Positions 8,625 through 17,447 are shown, counted from the stretch's first letter. The stretch: 64,000 nucleotides of DNA from Fonticella tunisiensis (GCF_004364155.1 NZ_SOAZ01000009.1:1-64000); one strand, 5' to 3'. Notes: generated from the sequence alone by a model not told the origin. Numbers and translations are program-made.

Positions 8625-8765
8625 ATGTCACAATCCAAGTATGTATGTCCAAGATGTGGAAGAACATTCGATGAACCTAAAGAATCCTGCCCTCACTGCT
8701 CAGGTGAAGAAAACAGGCCAAAGGCTCGGGAAAAGGGCTGTGGATGTGGCTGTGGCTGCCATTAA
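8625..8765 (+). CDS. Tiny zinc-ribbon protein with Cys-Gly tail, 46 aa
   Basis: The start at 8625 is set by AGGAGGTGAACTT immediately upstream, almost the same leader as the FmdB-like gene at 5758. The protein has CPRCG and CPHC knuckles 17 residues apart (zinc ribbon) and ends in GCGCGCGCH, which could bind a further metal ion. It has its own promoter and a very strong terminator. Likely a metal-binding small protein; no function is known to me. Confidence 0.75.
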   Translation: MSQSKYVCPRCGRTFDEPKESCPHCSGEENRPKAREKGCGCGCGCH

Positions 8766-8788
8766 TACAGCAAATATGCTGTATACAT

Positions 8789-8835
8789 ATAAAAAGGAAG
8801 CATCCTGTGTAGTACACAGGATGCTTCCTTTTTAT
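8789..8835. terminator. Very strong bidirectional terminator (22-bp perfect stem)
   Basis: Perfect 22-bp arms around a 3-nt AGT loop, flanked by A- and T-rich ends. It terminates the small Cys-rich gene on one strand and pflA on the other, and contains the pflA stop codon. Confidence 0.92.
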
Positions 8836-9614
8836 ATGGCCTTTGAACTGTCTGATGTATCCTTCGCAAATTTAAAACGGGATTGGGTTTCCTCTCTTCT
8901 ATGCAGCACCTTGTTTAATATCTCATACAGGTATTCAAGCCTTTCCCTGCTTAAGGGCTCCACTCCCTCAAGCCTGTACTTTATATTTAGCTTTTCATAC
9001 TTGTTCACACCATGGGTGTGGTATGGTAAAAGTTCCACCTTTTCTACGTTTGGTATTGTGTTTATATATTCGGCAAGTCTTCTTATATGCTCTTCTCCAT
9101 CTGTTATACCAGGAACCACAACATGCCTTATCCAGAGTTTGGTGTTGTTTCTCTTAAGGGCCTCAAGAAACTCCAAAAATCCGTGCCTTCCCTGTCCTGT
9201 AAGCTTTTTGTGCTCGTCTTCATCTATATGCTTTATATCGAGGAGAACAAGGTCTGTATATTTCAATATTTCATCATACTCCCCGAGGCCGTATCCTGAA
9301 GTATCAAGGGTTGTATGAATTCCCTCCTCCCTGCACATCCTGAAAAACTCCGCAACGAATTCCGGCTGGAGGAGAGGGTCTCCCCCGGAGAGGGTTACCC
9401 CACCTCCGGAGTTTTTAAAATAAGGCATATATCTTTTAACTTTTTTTAAAAGCTCCCCTGTTGTTATCTCATAACCGCCATCCAAATTCCAGGTATCGGG
9501 ATTGTGGCAGTAGGCACATCTCAGCTTACAACCCTGCATAAAAACCACAACTCTGACTCCAGGTCCATCGACAAGTCCCATGGTTTCTATGGAGTGAATC
9601 CTTGCCTTTTCCAT
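8832..9614 (-). CDS. pflA: Pyruvate formate-lyase activating enzyme (radical SAM)
   Basis: Radical-SAM activase that installs the glycyl radical on PflB. The [4Fe-4S] motif CKLRCAYC (C29, C33, C36) follows VDGPGVRVVVFMQG, and GGGVTLSGGDPLLQPEF is the SAM-binding GGD region. Length of 260 aa is typical. It lies 4 bp downstream of pflB and is co-transcribed with it, as in most anaerobes. Cytoplasmic. Confidence 0.96.
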   Translation of the reverse strand: MEKARIHSIETMGLVDGPGVRVVVFMQGCKLRCAYCHNPDTWNLDGGYEITTGELLKKVKRYMPYFKNSGGGVTLSGGDPLLQPEFVAEFFRMCREEGIHTTLDTSGYGLGEYDEILKYTDLVLLDIKHIDEDEHKKLTGQGRHGFLEFLEALKRNNTKLWIRHVVVPGITDGEEHIRRLAEYINTIPNVEKVELLPYHTHGVNKYEKLNIKYRLEGVEPLSRERLEYLYEILNKVLHRREETQSRFKFAKDTSDSSKAI

Positions 9615-9618
9615 AATA

Positions 9619-11844
9619 TTACATCCTTTCGTGGAAGGTTCTCTTTATAACCTCAAGCTGCTGAGCTCTTGTAAGTCTGTTGAAGTTTACAGCGTATCCT
9701 GAAACTCTTATTGTAAGTGTTGGATATTTTTCAGGATGTTCCATAGCATCCTCAAGGGTTTCCCTGTTAAGAACGTTTACGTTTAGGTGGTGTGCACCCT
9801 GGGCAAAGTATCCGTCCATTATTCCAACGAGGTTTTTCTTTCTTTCTTCCATGTCCTTACCAAGTGAATCAGGAACAATTGAGAATGTGTTTGAAACTCC
9901 GTCCTGACAGCTTGTGTATGGTATCTTGGCAACTGAGTTAAGTGAAGCAAGTGCACCGCTTGAATCCCTTCCGTGCATTGGGTTTGCTCCTGGTGCAAAT
10001 GGCTCTCCTGCCTTTCTTCCATCAGGTGTTGAACCTGTCTTCTTTCCGTAAACAACGTTTGAAGTAATTGTTAGTATTGAAAGTGTGTGTATAGCGTTTC
10101 TGTAGGTCTGGTGCTTTCTAAGTTCAGTTATGAACTTGTTAACGAGTTTTACAGCTATTTCGTCAACCCTGTCGTCGTCGTTTCCGTATTTCGGGAAGTC
10201 TCCTTCAACTTCAAAGTCAACTGTTATTCCGTTTTCTCTTATTGGCTTAACCTTTGCGTATTTAATAGCACTAAGTGAGTCAACAGCAACTGAAAGTCCT
10301 GCTATGCCAAAGGCCATAAGCCTTTCAACGTTGGTGTCATGGAGTGCCATCTGTGATGACTCATAAGCATACTTGTCATGCATGTAGTGAATTACATTCA
10401 TTGTGTTTACATAGAGGCCAGCAAGCCATTCCATAACCTTTTCATAGTTTGCAAGCACCTTATCATAGTCAAGTACTTCGTCTTCTATCCTTTCAACAAC
10501 GTCTGTTACCTTAATTCCAAGCTTTTCGTCCACTCCACCGTTTATAGCGTAGAGAAGTGCCTTTGCAAGGTTAGCTCTTGCTCCGAAGAACTGCATCTGC
10601 TTGCCTATCTTCATAGCTGATACGCAGCATGCTATACCGTAGTCATCTCCGTAGATCGGTCTCATAACGTCGTCGTTTTCGTACTGAACTGAGTCTGTCT
10701 TTATTGATATTTCAGCACAGAACTTCTTGAAGTTTTCTGGAAGGTTCTGTGACCAGAGAACTGTCATATTTGGTTCCGGTGCTGGTCCAAGGTTTATAAG
10801 TGTGTGGAGGAATCTGAAGCTGTTCTTTGTTACAAGGGTTCTTCCGTCAAGGCCCATACCTCCGATTGATTCAGTTACCCAGGTTGGGTCCCCTGCAAAG
10901 AGCTCGTTGTATTCTGGAGTTCTAAGATGTCTCATAAGTCTAAGCTTTATAACGAACTGGTCTATAAGTTCCTGAGCCTCTGCTTCTGTTATAACGCCGT
11001 TTTTGAGGTCCCTTTCAATGTAGATGTCAAGGAATGTTGATACCCTTCCAAGTGACATGGCTGCACCGTTTTGCTGCTTAACTGCTGCAAGGTATGCAAA
11101 GTATACAAACTGAACTGCTTCCTTAGCGTCCTTTGCCGGCTTTGATACGTCAAATCCATAGGATGCTGCCATTTCCTTTATTTCGTTAAGAGCGTTTATT
11201 TGCTCTGTTAATTCTTCTCTAAGCCTTATAACTTCCTCTGTCATAGCTCCGTCAAGGGCCTTCTTGTCAGCCTTTTTCTTTTCTATAAGGAAGTCTGCAC
11301 CGTAGAGGGCAAGCCTTCTGTAGTCGCCTATTATTCTTCCTCTTCCGTATGCATCTGGAAGTCCTGTTATAATACCAACCTTTCTTGCTGTTCTCATTTC
11401 ATCGGTGTAAGCGTCAAATACTCCCTGGTTGTGTGTCTTTCTGTACTTTGTAAAGATCTCAACTATTTCGTCGCTTACTTTATATCCATAGGCTTCTGCA
11501 GCCTGAACTGCCATTCTTATTCCGCCCCATGGATTTACTATTCTCTTTAGTGGAGCGTCTGTCTGCCATCCAACTATTACTTCGTTTTCCTTGTCCATGT
11601 ATCCTGGCTTATATGCTGTTATACCTGAAACTGTTTCTGTATCGATATCTATTACACCCTTTTTAAGCTCTTCCCTTAAAAGTTCCTCTGACTGAGCCCA
11701 TATCTTCCTGGTTCTTTCTGTTGGTCCTTCAAGGAATGAAGAATCTCCTTCGTATGGTGTATAGTTTTTCTGAATAAAGTCCCTCACGTCAATTTCTTCT
11801 GTCCAATTTCCTTCTTTAAAACCATTCCATTGTTCAAATTTCAT
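9619..11844 (-). CDS. pflB: Formate C-acetyltransferase (pyruvate formate-lyase)
   Basis: Glycyl-radical enzyme converting pyruvate and CoA to acetyl-CoA and formate. The adjacent catalytic cysteines appear in [21 protein letters not shown] and the radical glycine in RVSGYAVNF near residue 716 of 741. Length matches PflB rather than the diol-dehydratase relatives. It is first gene of the pflBA operon, preceded by a consensus promoter about 50 bp upstream and an RBS GGGAGG. The two genes give the cell formate production as a route for sugar fermentation. Confidence 0.97.
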   Translation of the reverse strand: MKFEQWNGFKEGNWTEEIDVRDFIQKNYTPYEGDSSFLEGPTERTRKIWAQSEELLREELKKGVIDIDTETVSGITAYKPGYMDKENEVIVGWQTDAPLKRIVNPWGGIRMAVQAAEAYGYKVSDEIVEIFTKYRKTHNQGVFDAYTDEMRTARKVGIITGLPDAYGRGRIIGDYRRLALYGADFLIEKKKADKKALDGAMTEEVIRLREELTEQINALNEIKEMAASYGFDVSKPAKDAKEAVQFVYFAYLAAVKQQNGAAMSLGRVSTFLDIYIERDLKNGVITEAEAQELIDQFVIKLRLMRHLRTPEYNELFAGDPTWVTESIGGMGLDGRTLVTKNSFRFLHTLINLGPAPEPNMTVLWSQNLPENFKKFCAEISIKTDSVQYENDDVMRPIYGDDYGIACCVSAMKIGKQMQFFGARANLAKALLYAINGGVDEKLGIKVTDVVERIEDEVLDYDKVLANYEKVMEWLAGLYVNTMNVIHYMHDKYAYESSQMALHDTNVERLMAFGIAGLSVAVDSLSAIKYAKVKPIRENGITVDFEVEGDFPKYGNDDDRVDEIAVKLVNKFITELRKHQTYRNAIHTLSILTITSNVVYGKKTGSTPDGRKAGEPFAPGANPMHGRDSSGALASLNSVAKIPYTSCQDGVSNTFSIVPDSLGKDMEERKKNLVGIMDGYFAQGAHHLNVNVLNRETLEDAMEHPEKYPTLTIRVSGYAVNFNRLTRAQQLEVIKRTFHERM

Positions 11845-11893
11845 TTATATACCTCCCTACCTCTTAAGGATATGTAACTTTCCTTACACTTCT

Positions 11894-11922
11894 ATTATAA
11901 TAGTTTTATTTATCTGTATCAA
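11894..11922 (-). promoter_or_regulatory. Sigma-A promoter of pflBA
   Basis: Minus-strand TTGATA (11917-11922), 17-bp spacer and TATAAT (11894-11899). A short palindrome TGTTTAACA lies just upstream (about 11927-11935) and might be an operator. The rest of the 320-bp gap is AT-rich apart from a half repeat at 12087 and a terminator. Confidence 0.75.
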
Positions 11923-12086
11923 TATATGTTAAACATTTTATTTACTTATTTTTTATATACTGTCTTAATGCTGTTATATTAATTTTATTTTCCTGTGTTA
12001 TACTCTGTTTTTCATAATATTTTATAGGAATTCATGTTTATTTATTATCAAATAAGAATATTTTTCCATGACTCCTCAAAAGGAAA

Positions 12087-12110
12087 AAGGGGGACAGTTC
12101 ACAATTTTTC
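12087..12110. repeat. Half copy of the GGGACGGTT-type repeat
   Basis: GGGGGACAGTTCACAATTTTT matches one arm of the intergenic palindrome family with one base changed. No partner arm is seen. Confidence 0.45.
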
Positions 12111-12132
12111 CCTTTCATGTTGATTAAAAAAT

Positions 12133-12163
12133 AATCCCCGGATGGCAACCACCCGGGGGTTAT
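12133..12163 (-). terminator. Terminator of the FMN dehydrogenase gene
   Basis: TAACCCCCGG and CCGGGGATTA arms (one wobble pair) directly after the stop codon, followed by T-rich sequence on the minus strand. Confidence 0.7.
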
Positions 12164-12165
12164 GG

Positions 12166-13182
12166 TTAATATCTTATCACACCTTTTCCAACGCTCTTTA
12201 CGTCCCTGCACCCTGTGAGTATCATTGCAGACTTAAGTTCATTTGCTATCTTATCAACGTATGTCCTAACGCCTTCATCGCCGCCTCCGAAGGATGCCGT
12301 TACAAATGGCCTTCCTATTAGAACAGCGTCTGCTCCAAGGGCCAGCATCTTAAGAACATCAACACCGCTTCTAACACCGCCGTCGGCAAGTATTGTAATC
12401 TTACCCTTAACGGCAGCGGCAATCTCGGGAAGAACCTCTGCAACTCCCGGTGTCTGATCAAGAACCCTTCCTCCATGGTTTGATACAACTATGGCCGCTG
12501 CTCCTGTTTCAACTGCAAGGAGGGCATCCTCCACAGTCATTATTCCCTTGAGTATGAAGGGGAGGTTTGTGCTTTCAACAAGCTCCCTTATTTCCTCAAC
12601 TGTTTTCGGCCCAACGGGCTTTCCATGGAGTGCAAGTGTTATAAGACCTGCAGCGTCTATATCCATTCCAACTGCAAAAACCCCTGCTTCCTCAGCCATT
12701 TTTATCTTCCTTATGGCTTCTTCATTCTTCCATGGCTTTATAAATGCAATTCCTTCCCCGCCTGCTTTTTTCAGCTCCTCAAGGTTGGTTGGAAGAAATG
12801 CATCAACTGCAGTATCTCCAACCATTGGGTAAATACCTGAGTCAAGGCATCCTTTAATTACCCATGATATATATTCCCTTTCAGTAAACTTCCCTCCCAT
12901 ATTAAGGGTTGTCCCTGAAACCGGCGCCGCAAAAACAGGTATTCTAAGCTTCTTTCCAAAGAGTTCGATTGTCATATCCGGGTCCTTTGCGTCGTGGATC
13001 GTCCTCATGTTGAGCTTAACCCTTTCGAGGGCTTCATAGTTTGCTGTAAAGGACTTTCCTGTGCCAGTTCCTCCCATACCCGGAACCTCTCCCGCACATA
13101 CCTTTCCGTTGCACGCAGGGCATACCCTGCAGCTTCCCTGAAGGTTTTCCCTTGCTGTTTTTAATAGTACATTATAATCCAT
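12166..13182 (-). CDS. FMN-dependent alpha-hydroxyacid dehydrogenase/oxidase family protein
   Basis: TIM-barrel flavoprotein of the lactate oxidase/glycolate oxidase family. Conserved elements are the catalytic His in IVVSNHGGRVLDQTPG, the FMN phosphate loop ILADGGVRSGVDV, and ADAVLIGRP. The ATG at 13182 is 7-8 bp from GGTGGGGGG; a start 27 bp upstream would overlap that site. Unusual is an N-terminal cysteine cluster, CRVCPACNGKVC, absent from classical lactate oxidases, which could hold a metal or Fe-S centre. The substrate is probably lactate or another 2-hydroxyacid; in an anaerobe it should pass electrons to a carrier rather than to oxygen. Monocistronic. Confidence 0.85.
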   Translation of the reverse strand: MDYNVLLKTARENLQGSCRVCPACNGKVCAGEVPGMGGTGTGKSFTANYEALERVKLNMRTIHDAKDPDMTIELFGKKLRIPVFAAPVSGTTLNMGGKFTEREYISWVIKGCLDSGIYPMVGDTAVDAFLPTNLEELKKAGGEGIAFIKPWKNEEAIRKIKMAEEAGVFAVGMDIDAAGLITLALHGKPVGPKTVEEIRELVESTNLPFILKGIMTVEDALLAVETGAAAIVVSNHGGRVLDQTPGVAEVLPEIAAAVKGKITILADGGVRSGVDVLKMLALGADAVLIGRPFVTASFGGGDEGVRTYVDKIANELKSAMILTGCRDVKSVGKGVIRY

Positions 13183-13273
13183 AAAGATCCCCCCACCTTT
13201 TTTATTCATAGAAAATTATATATCAAAGGATGAAATTGTCTATAATATTCTGTTAAAATGTAAAATTTAATCC

Positions 13274-13822
13274 TTAAAGGTATCTTTTTTCTATTATAGC
13301 ACCATTTTCTACGTTTATAAATTTAACTTCACCGTTTTCAAAGAGGGCCACCGATGGAAGGCCGTCCCCCTTGGGAACTGAAACGCTTCCGGGGTTTATA
13401 AAAAGCGTATCTAAAAAGGCTTCACACCTTCTTATGTGGGTATGGCCCGTTATAACCATATCTGCCCTGTAAACCCTTGCTATATCCCTTAAAGCGTCGT
13501 CATCAACATTATGGCCATGGGTTACTATAAATCTTATGTTATCCCTTTCATAAACTATGTACTCCGATATGATGGGAAGGTTCAGGACCATGAGGTCAAC
13601 GTCCGCATCGCAGTTTCCCCTTGCAATAAGCATTGGAATTTCATTTCTTTTTATCTCCTCCACAAGCCTTGGAGGGTTATAACCTTCAAGAATCGGATTT
13701 CTCGGCCCGTGATACAAAACATCCCCTGCACAGAGAATCATATCACAGCCCTCAAAGTATTTCAGGGCCTTTTTAAACTGCCCAGGATATCCATGAATGT
13801 CGCTTATAATCCCAATCTTCAT
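13274..13822 (-). CDS. YfcE-type metallophosphodiesterase
   Basis: Small calcineurin-like phosphoesterase. The metal-binding motifs appear in order: DIHG (residues 8-11), GD (about 33-34), GNCD, THGHN and GHTH. Length of 182 aa fits the YfcE/MJ0936 family, which hydrolyses phosphodiesters such as bis-pNPP in vitro; the natural substrate is unknown. The ATG overlaps the stop of the upstream GNAT gene by 4 bp, so the pair is translationally coupled. Confidence 0.9.
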   Translation of the reverse strand: MKIGIISDIHGYPGQFKKALKYFEGCDMILCAGDVLYHGPRNPILEGYNPPRLVEEIKRNEIPMLIARGNCDADVDLMVLNLPIISEYIVYERDNIRFIVTHGHNVDDDALRDIARVYRADMVITGHTHIRRCEAFLDTLFINPGSVSVPKGDGLPSVALFENGEVKFINVENGAIIEKRYL

Positions 13823-14340
13823 ATATTCATTCCTCCCTTTGTTTTGCTCATTACATAAACGTTTTTATATTTTCCTTCTTTAAACGTCCTGTCCTTTAAT
13901 AATCCTTCAACTTCAAACCCCAGTGATTTATAAAGGTTTATTGCAGGCCCATTATCCTCCTCAACATGTAAATATACAAGATGCATGTTCATGCTGTTGA
14001 ATATAAAATCAAGGGCCGTCTCTACAGCATCCCTTCCATAGCCCTTTCCCCTCTGATTTTTGTCATATATAGCTATTCCAATTTCGCAGTTTCTATATTC
14101 CCATCTTATTTTATCGATTATAAAAAGTCCGATTGGCCTATGCTCAGGGCTGTCGATTATGAATACCTTCTTGTACCTGTCCTCATCAGCCTCAAGCACA
14201 AAGGAATCTGCATATCTTTTTGAAATTGGGTATATTATATCGAGGTGCTCGGTGCATTTCCTGTCATTTAGCCAGGCGGATATTATCCTTGCATCCTCCA
14301 GCTCCACCGCCCTTAAAAAGACTTTTTTACCGCAAAGCAT
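13819..14340 (-). CDS. GNAT acetyltransferase, RimJ/RimL-like
   Basis: 173-residue N-acetyltransferase. LRAVELEDARIISAWLND at the start, EIGIAIYDKNQRGKGYGRDA (the acetyl-CoA-binding Q/RxxGxG/A loop) and NGPAINLYKSLGFEVEG are typical of the RimJ/L and SpeG branch. The substrate, protein N-terminus or small amine, cannot be told. It forms an overlapping two-gene unit with the phosphodiesterase. Confidence 0.88.
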   Translation of the reverse strand: MLCGKKVFLRAVELEDARIISAWLNDRKCTEHLDIIYPISKRYADSFVLEADEDRYKKVFIIDSPEHRPIGLFIIDKIRWEYRNCEIGIAIYDKNQRGKGYGRDAVETALDFIFNSMNMHLVYLHVEEDNGPAINLYKSLGFEVEGLLKDRTFKEGKYKNVYVMSKTKGGMNI

Positions 14341-14403
14341 AAAAACACTCCCTTCATTTCTATTATAATACGAATCTGGAGCATCTCAACCAGGAATGGA
14401 AAA

Positions 14404-14460
14404 AACGGGGACGGTTCTCAATTGTTTTTTATTTTAAACAATTAAGAACCGTCCCCTGTT
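14404..14460. repeat. Palindromic repeat, GGGACGGTT family (best copy)
   Basis: Near-perfect 20-bp or longer arms starting GGGGACGGTTCTCAATTG and ending AAGAACCGTCCCC, with an AT-rich loop. It lies between the M20 and GNAT genes and could double as a terminator for the M20 transcript. Confidence 0.88.
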
Positions 14461-14467
14461 TCCTATT

Positions 14468-15685
14468 CTATCTTCCCGGGTTTTTAATTTTTTCAAATTC
14501 CTCCTTAATCTCCCTGAGCTTTTCCACATCCGTTAGAAGGGTAAGGCCTGTAAGGGCAAGGGCCTTAGAGGATAATATCAGGGCTTCATCGGCCTCCTTT
14601 GACCTTGCAGCCTGGCAGAACTCTACTGTGTGTCCCACAAGGGTGCTTGGGCCTATTTTAATATGGGGGTGGATGGTTGGCACAACCTGGCTTATGTTTC
14701 CTGCATCGGTTGAGCCTATACCCTTTTTATCATTTGGGAAGTCAATGGTTGATCCTAATAACTCGATGTTTTCTTTAAAAATCTCATCGAATTTCCTTAC
14801 TGGAAGTAAATTGTCCACCTGGTTCTGGAAGGCGATTATGTTTACCTTTGCCCCTGTGGCAAGTGCTGCACCCTGGGCAATGTTTTTAACCCTGTTTGTT
14901 ACCTCATTCAATTTTTCTCTGGTTGCGGCACGGATGAAAAATCTTGCCTTTGCATACTCAGGAACGATGTTTGGTGCATCTCCGCCGTGGGTTATGATTC
15001 CGTGTATACGCACATCGGGTGTTACATGCTGCCTCAGGGCATTAATGCCGTTAAAAAGCTGTATAACAGCATCAAGGGCATTTATTCCCTCTTCAGGACA
15101 TGCCGATGCATGGGCAGGCTTTCCTATAAATTCAAAATCCAGAGGGTCAACTGCCAGGGAGTTTCCCGTTAAAGTGCTTTCGTTTGATGGATGTACCATC
15201 ATGCATGCATCTATTCCCTCAAGAAGGTTGTGCCTGACAAAGCTTGCCTTGGCGCTGCCGTTTGGGCCTCCTTCCTCTGCAGGCGTTCCTAAAACAACAA
15301 CCTCCCCGCCGGTTTCCTCTAAAATGCGGCTGAGTGCAATCGCAGCTGCTGTGCTTGCAGCGCCTATTATGTTGTGTCCACAGGCATGTCCAAGTCCCGG
15401 AAGGGCGTCATACTCAGCCAGAAACCCTATTGTTGGACCTCCCTTTGAAGTTGACTTTTTACGGGCTATAAAGGCAGTGGCATGTCCAGCGACACCGCCT
15501 TCAACCTGAAAACCCTCCCTTTCAAGGGTCTCCTTAAGCAGATTGGAGGCAAAGACCTCCTCGTTTCCAATCTCTGGATTATCATGTATGCTGTGGCTTA
15601 TGTCTATATACTTTTCCCTGTTATTATCTATCTCGAATATTATTCTTTCTCTTAAATCCTCTATATTCGACACAAAAGCGCCCAT
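14468..15685 (-). CDS. M20-family amidohydrolase under SAM riboswitch control
   Basis: Metal-dependent amidohydrolase of the AbgB/aminoacylase branch of M20 (405 aa). Metal-ligand motifs are AEYDALPGLGHACGHN and TPAEEGG, with the dimerisation domain containing GKPAHASACPEEGINALDA. Family members deacylate N-acyl amino acids or p-aminobenzoyl-glutamate. The gene is preceded by a SAM-I riboswitch with terminator and its own promoter, so it should be switched on when SAM is low. I infer a sulfur amino-acid substrate, for example an N-acetylated Met or Cys derivative, in salvage. The next transcription unit, divergent and also SAM-controlled, is the methionine importer. Confidence 0.9.
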   Translation of the reverse strand: MGAFVSNIEDLRERIIFEIDNNREKYIDISHSIHDNPEIGNEEVFASNLLKETLEREGFQVEGGVAGHATAFIARKKSTSKGGPTIGFLAEYDALPGLGHACGHNIIGAASTAAAIALSRILEETGGEVVVLGTPAEEGGPNGSAKASFVRHNLLEGIDACMMVHPSNESTLTGNSLAVDPLDFEFIGKPAHASACPEEGINALDAVIQLFNGINALRQHVTPDVRIHGIITHGGDAPNIVPEYAKARFFIRAATREKLNEVTNRVKNIAQGAALATGAKVNIIAFQNQVDNLLPVRKFDEIFKENIELLGSTIDFPNDKKGIGSTDAGNISQVVPTIHPHIKIGPSTLVGHTVEFCQAARSKEADEALILSSKALALTGLTLLTDVEKLREIKEEFEKIKNPGR

Positions 15686-15760
15686 TTTAATCCTCCTTTG
15701 ATATTGGATAGAAAATCACGATTTAAATTCCCGGCCGGTAATTGGAATTTAAATAATAAA

Positions 15761-15790
15761 AACCTCTTCTTACATGATAAGAAGAGGTTG
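15761..15790 (-). terminator. Riboswitch expression-platform terminator (M20 gene)
   Basis: AACCTCTTCTTA and TAAGAAGAGGTT arms followed by a T-run on the minus strand. The arm shares the CTTCTTATC sequence with aptamer helix P1, which allows mutually exclusive folding. Confidence 0.85.
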
Positions 15791-15805
15791 ACATCCTATG
15801 ATGCA

Positions 15806-15918
15806 TCTCTTCTTATCTCCCAAGAAAACTCCTGCAGGATTTGGCACAGTATTCTAAAAAGAACCCGCTGCCGAGGCTTCATAGGGCCAGTCCCTCCACC
15901 TCTCTTGATAAGAAGGTT
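15806..15918 (-). ncRNA. SAM-I (S-box) riboswitch upstream of the M20 gene
   Basis: Reading the minus strand, the S-box core is clear: CTTATCAAGAGAGGTGGAGG, then GGACTGGCCCTATGAAGC, GTGCCAAATCCTGCAGG and the closing AGATAAGAAG that pairs with the 5' end (P1). It is followed by a terminator and the M20 start codon. Confidence 0.95.
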
Positions 15919-15938
15919 TATTCCTTTGTTTAAAATTG

Positions 15939-15967
15939 ATGATACAGTTTTATTAAAACGTTGTCAA
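15939..15967 (-). promoter_or_regulatory. Sigma-A promoter of the M20 transcript
   Basis: Minus-strand TTGACA (15962-15967), 17-bp spacer and TATCAT (15939-15944), about 20 bp before the riboswitch. Confidence 0.8.
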
Positions 15968-16021
15968 TAAAAATTTTAAAAATTTAATGCTGCCCTTGGT
16001 TTAAAAATTTTTATTTTTCTG

Positions 16022-16050
16022 TTGACAACCTAAAAACAAGCCTTTATAAT
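16022..16050 (+). promoter_or_regulatory. Sigma-A promoter of metNIQ
   Basis: Perfect consensus TTGACA (16022-16027), 17 bp and TATAAT (16045-16050). It diverges from the M20 promoter with 54 bp between the two -35 boxes. Confidence 0.88.
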
Positions 16051-16092
16051 AACAACTAAACCAGCAAGTTCGCTGGCAGAAAAGTGAATACA

Positions 16093-16206
16093 TATCCTTA
16101 TCAAGAGAAACCGAGGGACTGGCCCTATGACGTTTCAGCAACCAGCATGTATCATGCCAGGTGCTAATTCCAGCAGAACGTAGTTCTGGGAGATGAGGAA
16201 GGTAAC
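16093..16206 (+). ncRNA. SAM-I (S-box) riboswitch upstream of metNIQ
   Basis: S-box consensus blocks in order: CCTTATCAAGAGAAACCGAG, GGACTGGCCCTATGACG, CAGCAACC, GGTGCTAATTCC and AGATGAGGA, with the ends pairing as P1. Two hairpins with T-runs follow before metN. Confidence 0.96.
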
Positions 16207-16208
16207 TT

Positions 16209-16276
16209 AAAAAAATACCCTTCCAGGGGTTTTTTTATGCTCAAATCCTCTTCGCCCGGGCGAAGAGGATTTTTTA
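16209..16276 (+). terminator. Riboswitch terminators before metN
   Basis: Two successive intrinsic-terminator-like hairpins. The first is at about 16209-16237 (ACCC/GGGGT core with A- and T-rich flanks). The second is stronger, at 16243-16272 (AATCCTCTTCGC / GCGAAGAGGATT-type arms followed by T6). Confidence 0.8.
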
Positions 16277-16367
16277 TTCCCCAATATCCTGAAAAATAGC
16301 GCGCGCATTTTTATAAAAATAATATGCCCTTGCTGAATGAGGGGTAGCACTGAAAGGAGGAAATGGA

Positions 16368-17447
16368 TTGATTTTATTACAGGATGTTAAAAAGTCCTAT
16401 TTTAGTAAAAATAATACTGTACACGCATTGAAGAAAGTAAATCTACATATAAGGCGTGGTGAAATATTTGGAATAATTGGCTACAGCGGTGCAGGCAAAA
16501 GCACCCTTATTCGATGCATCAACCTGCTCGAAAGGCCTACTTCAGGCAAGGTTTTTGTTAACGGTATAGAGTTAACATCCCTCTCTGAAAAAGAACTTAG
16601 AAAAAGCAGGGAAAAAATAGGTATGATATTTCAGCACTTTAATTTGATGAACAGCAGAAACGTTTTTAAGAACGTAGCCTATCCTCTAAGGGGAAAGGGC
16701 CTATCAAAGGATGAGATAAGGGATAGGGTTTTCAGTCTTTTAGAGCTGGTTGGTCTAAAGGACAAGGCATATTCCTATCCTTCCCAGCTAAGCGGAGGGC
16801 AAAAGCAAAGGGTTGCCATAGCAAGGGCACTTGCAAACGATCCTGAGGTGCTGCTGTGCGATGAGGCTACATCTGCACTGGACCCTCAGACAACCCAGTC
16901 CATACTGAGGCTTTTAAAGGACATAAATGAAAAGCTCAACCTGACAATAGTTTTAATAAGCCACCAGATGGAGGTTGTTAAGGAAATTTGTAATAGAATA
17001 GCCGTGATGGAAAATGGAGAGATAGTAGAAGAGGGTAACATTGTAGATATATTTTCAAACCCGAAGGCAAACATCACCAGGGAGTTCATAGCCAGCGCCA
17101 TGCACTACGACAAAATATATGAAATCCTTGATAGGGACCCATTCATCAGGGATTTATCAAAGGATGACGTTGTTGCAAAGATATCCTTTGTAGGACAAAA
17201 TACCGGACAGGCATTTATATCAAAAATATCCATTGAATACAGGATACATGCAAGTATACTCTTTGGAAACGTTGAGAGCATCCAGGGAGTACCCGTTGGA
17301 AATCTTATAGTACACTTTACCGGTGAAAACGAAAAAATCCAAAGGGCCATAAAATATTTAGAGGACAGCGGTATAAAGGTGGAGGTGATCAAAAGTGATG
17401 GAGTTATTGAATTCTCTGATGCCAAACGTAATAGAGCTATTTCCTGA
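16368..17447 (+). CDS. metN: Methionine ABC transporter, ATP-binding protein
   Basis: ATPase of the high-affinity methionine importer. Walker A is GYSGAGKST (38-46), Q-loop FQHFN, signature LSGGQKQR (141-148) and Walker B VLLCDE. A C-terminal NIL/ACT-like domain (about 265-345), which binds methionine for trans-inhibition, identifies MetN. The TTG at 16368 is 7 bp from AAAGGAGG. The frame runs about 50 bp into metI, so the genes overlap more than usual. SAM-riboswitch control fits methionine uptake. Confidence 0.95.
   Translation: MILLQDVKKSYFSKNNTVHALKKVNLHIRRGEIFGIIGYSGAGKSTLIRCINLLERPTSGKVFVNGIELTSLSEKELRKSREKIGMIFQHFNLMNSRNVFKNVAYPLRGKGLSKDEIRDRVFSLLELVGLKDKAYSYPSQLSGGQKQRVAIARALANDPEVLLCDEATSALDPQTTQSILRLLKDINEKLNLTIVLISHQMEVVKEICNRIAVMENGEIVEEGNIVDIFSNPKANITREFIASAMHYDKIYEILDRDPFIRDLSKDDVVAKISFVGQNTGQAFISKISIEYRIHASILFGNVESIQGVPVGNLIVHFTGENEKIQRAIKYLEDSGIKVEVIKSDGVIEFSDAKRNRAIS

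Noticed and set aside
8608-9318. 236-aa plus-strand open frame overlapping the small zinc-ribbon gene and antisense to pflA
   Set aside because: Most of it is the complement of pflA codons and crosses a 22-bp terminator stem. The zinc-ribbon gene in another frame has the correct ribosome site.
14628-15509. 293-aa plus-strand open frame
   Set aside because: Exact antisense of the M20 amidohydrolase, whose motifs and riboswitch are clear; no ribosome site of its own.
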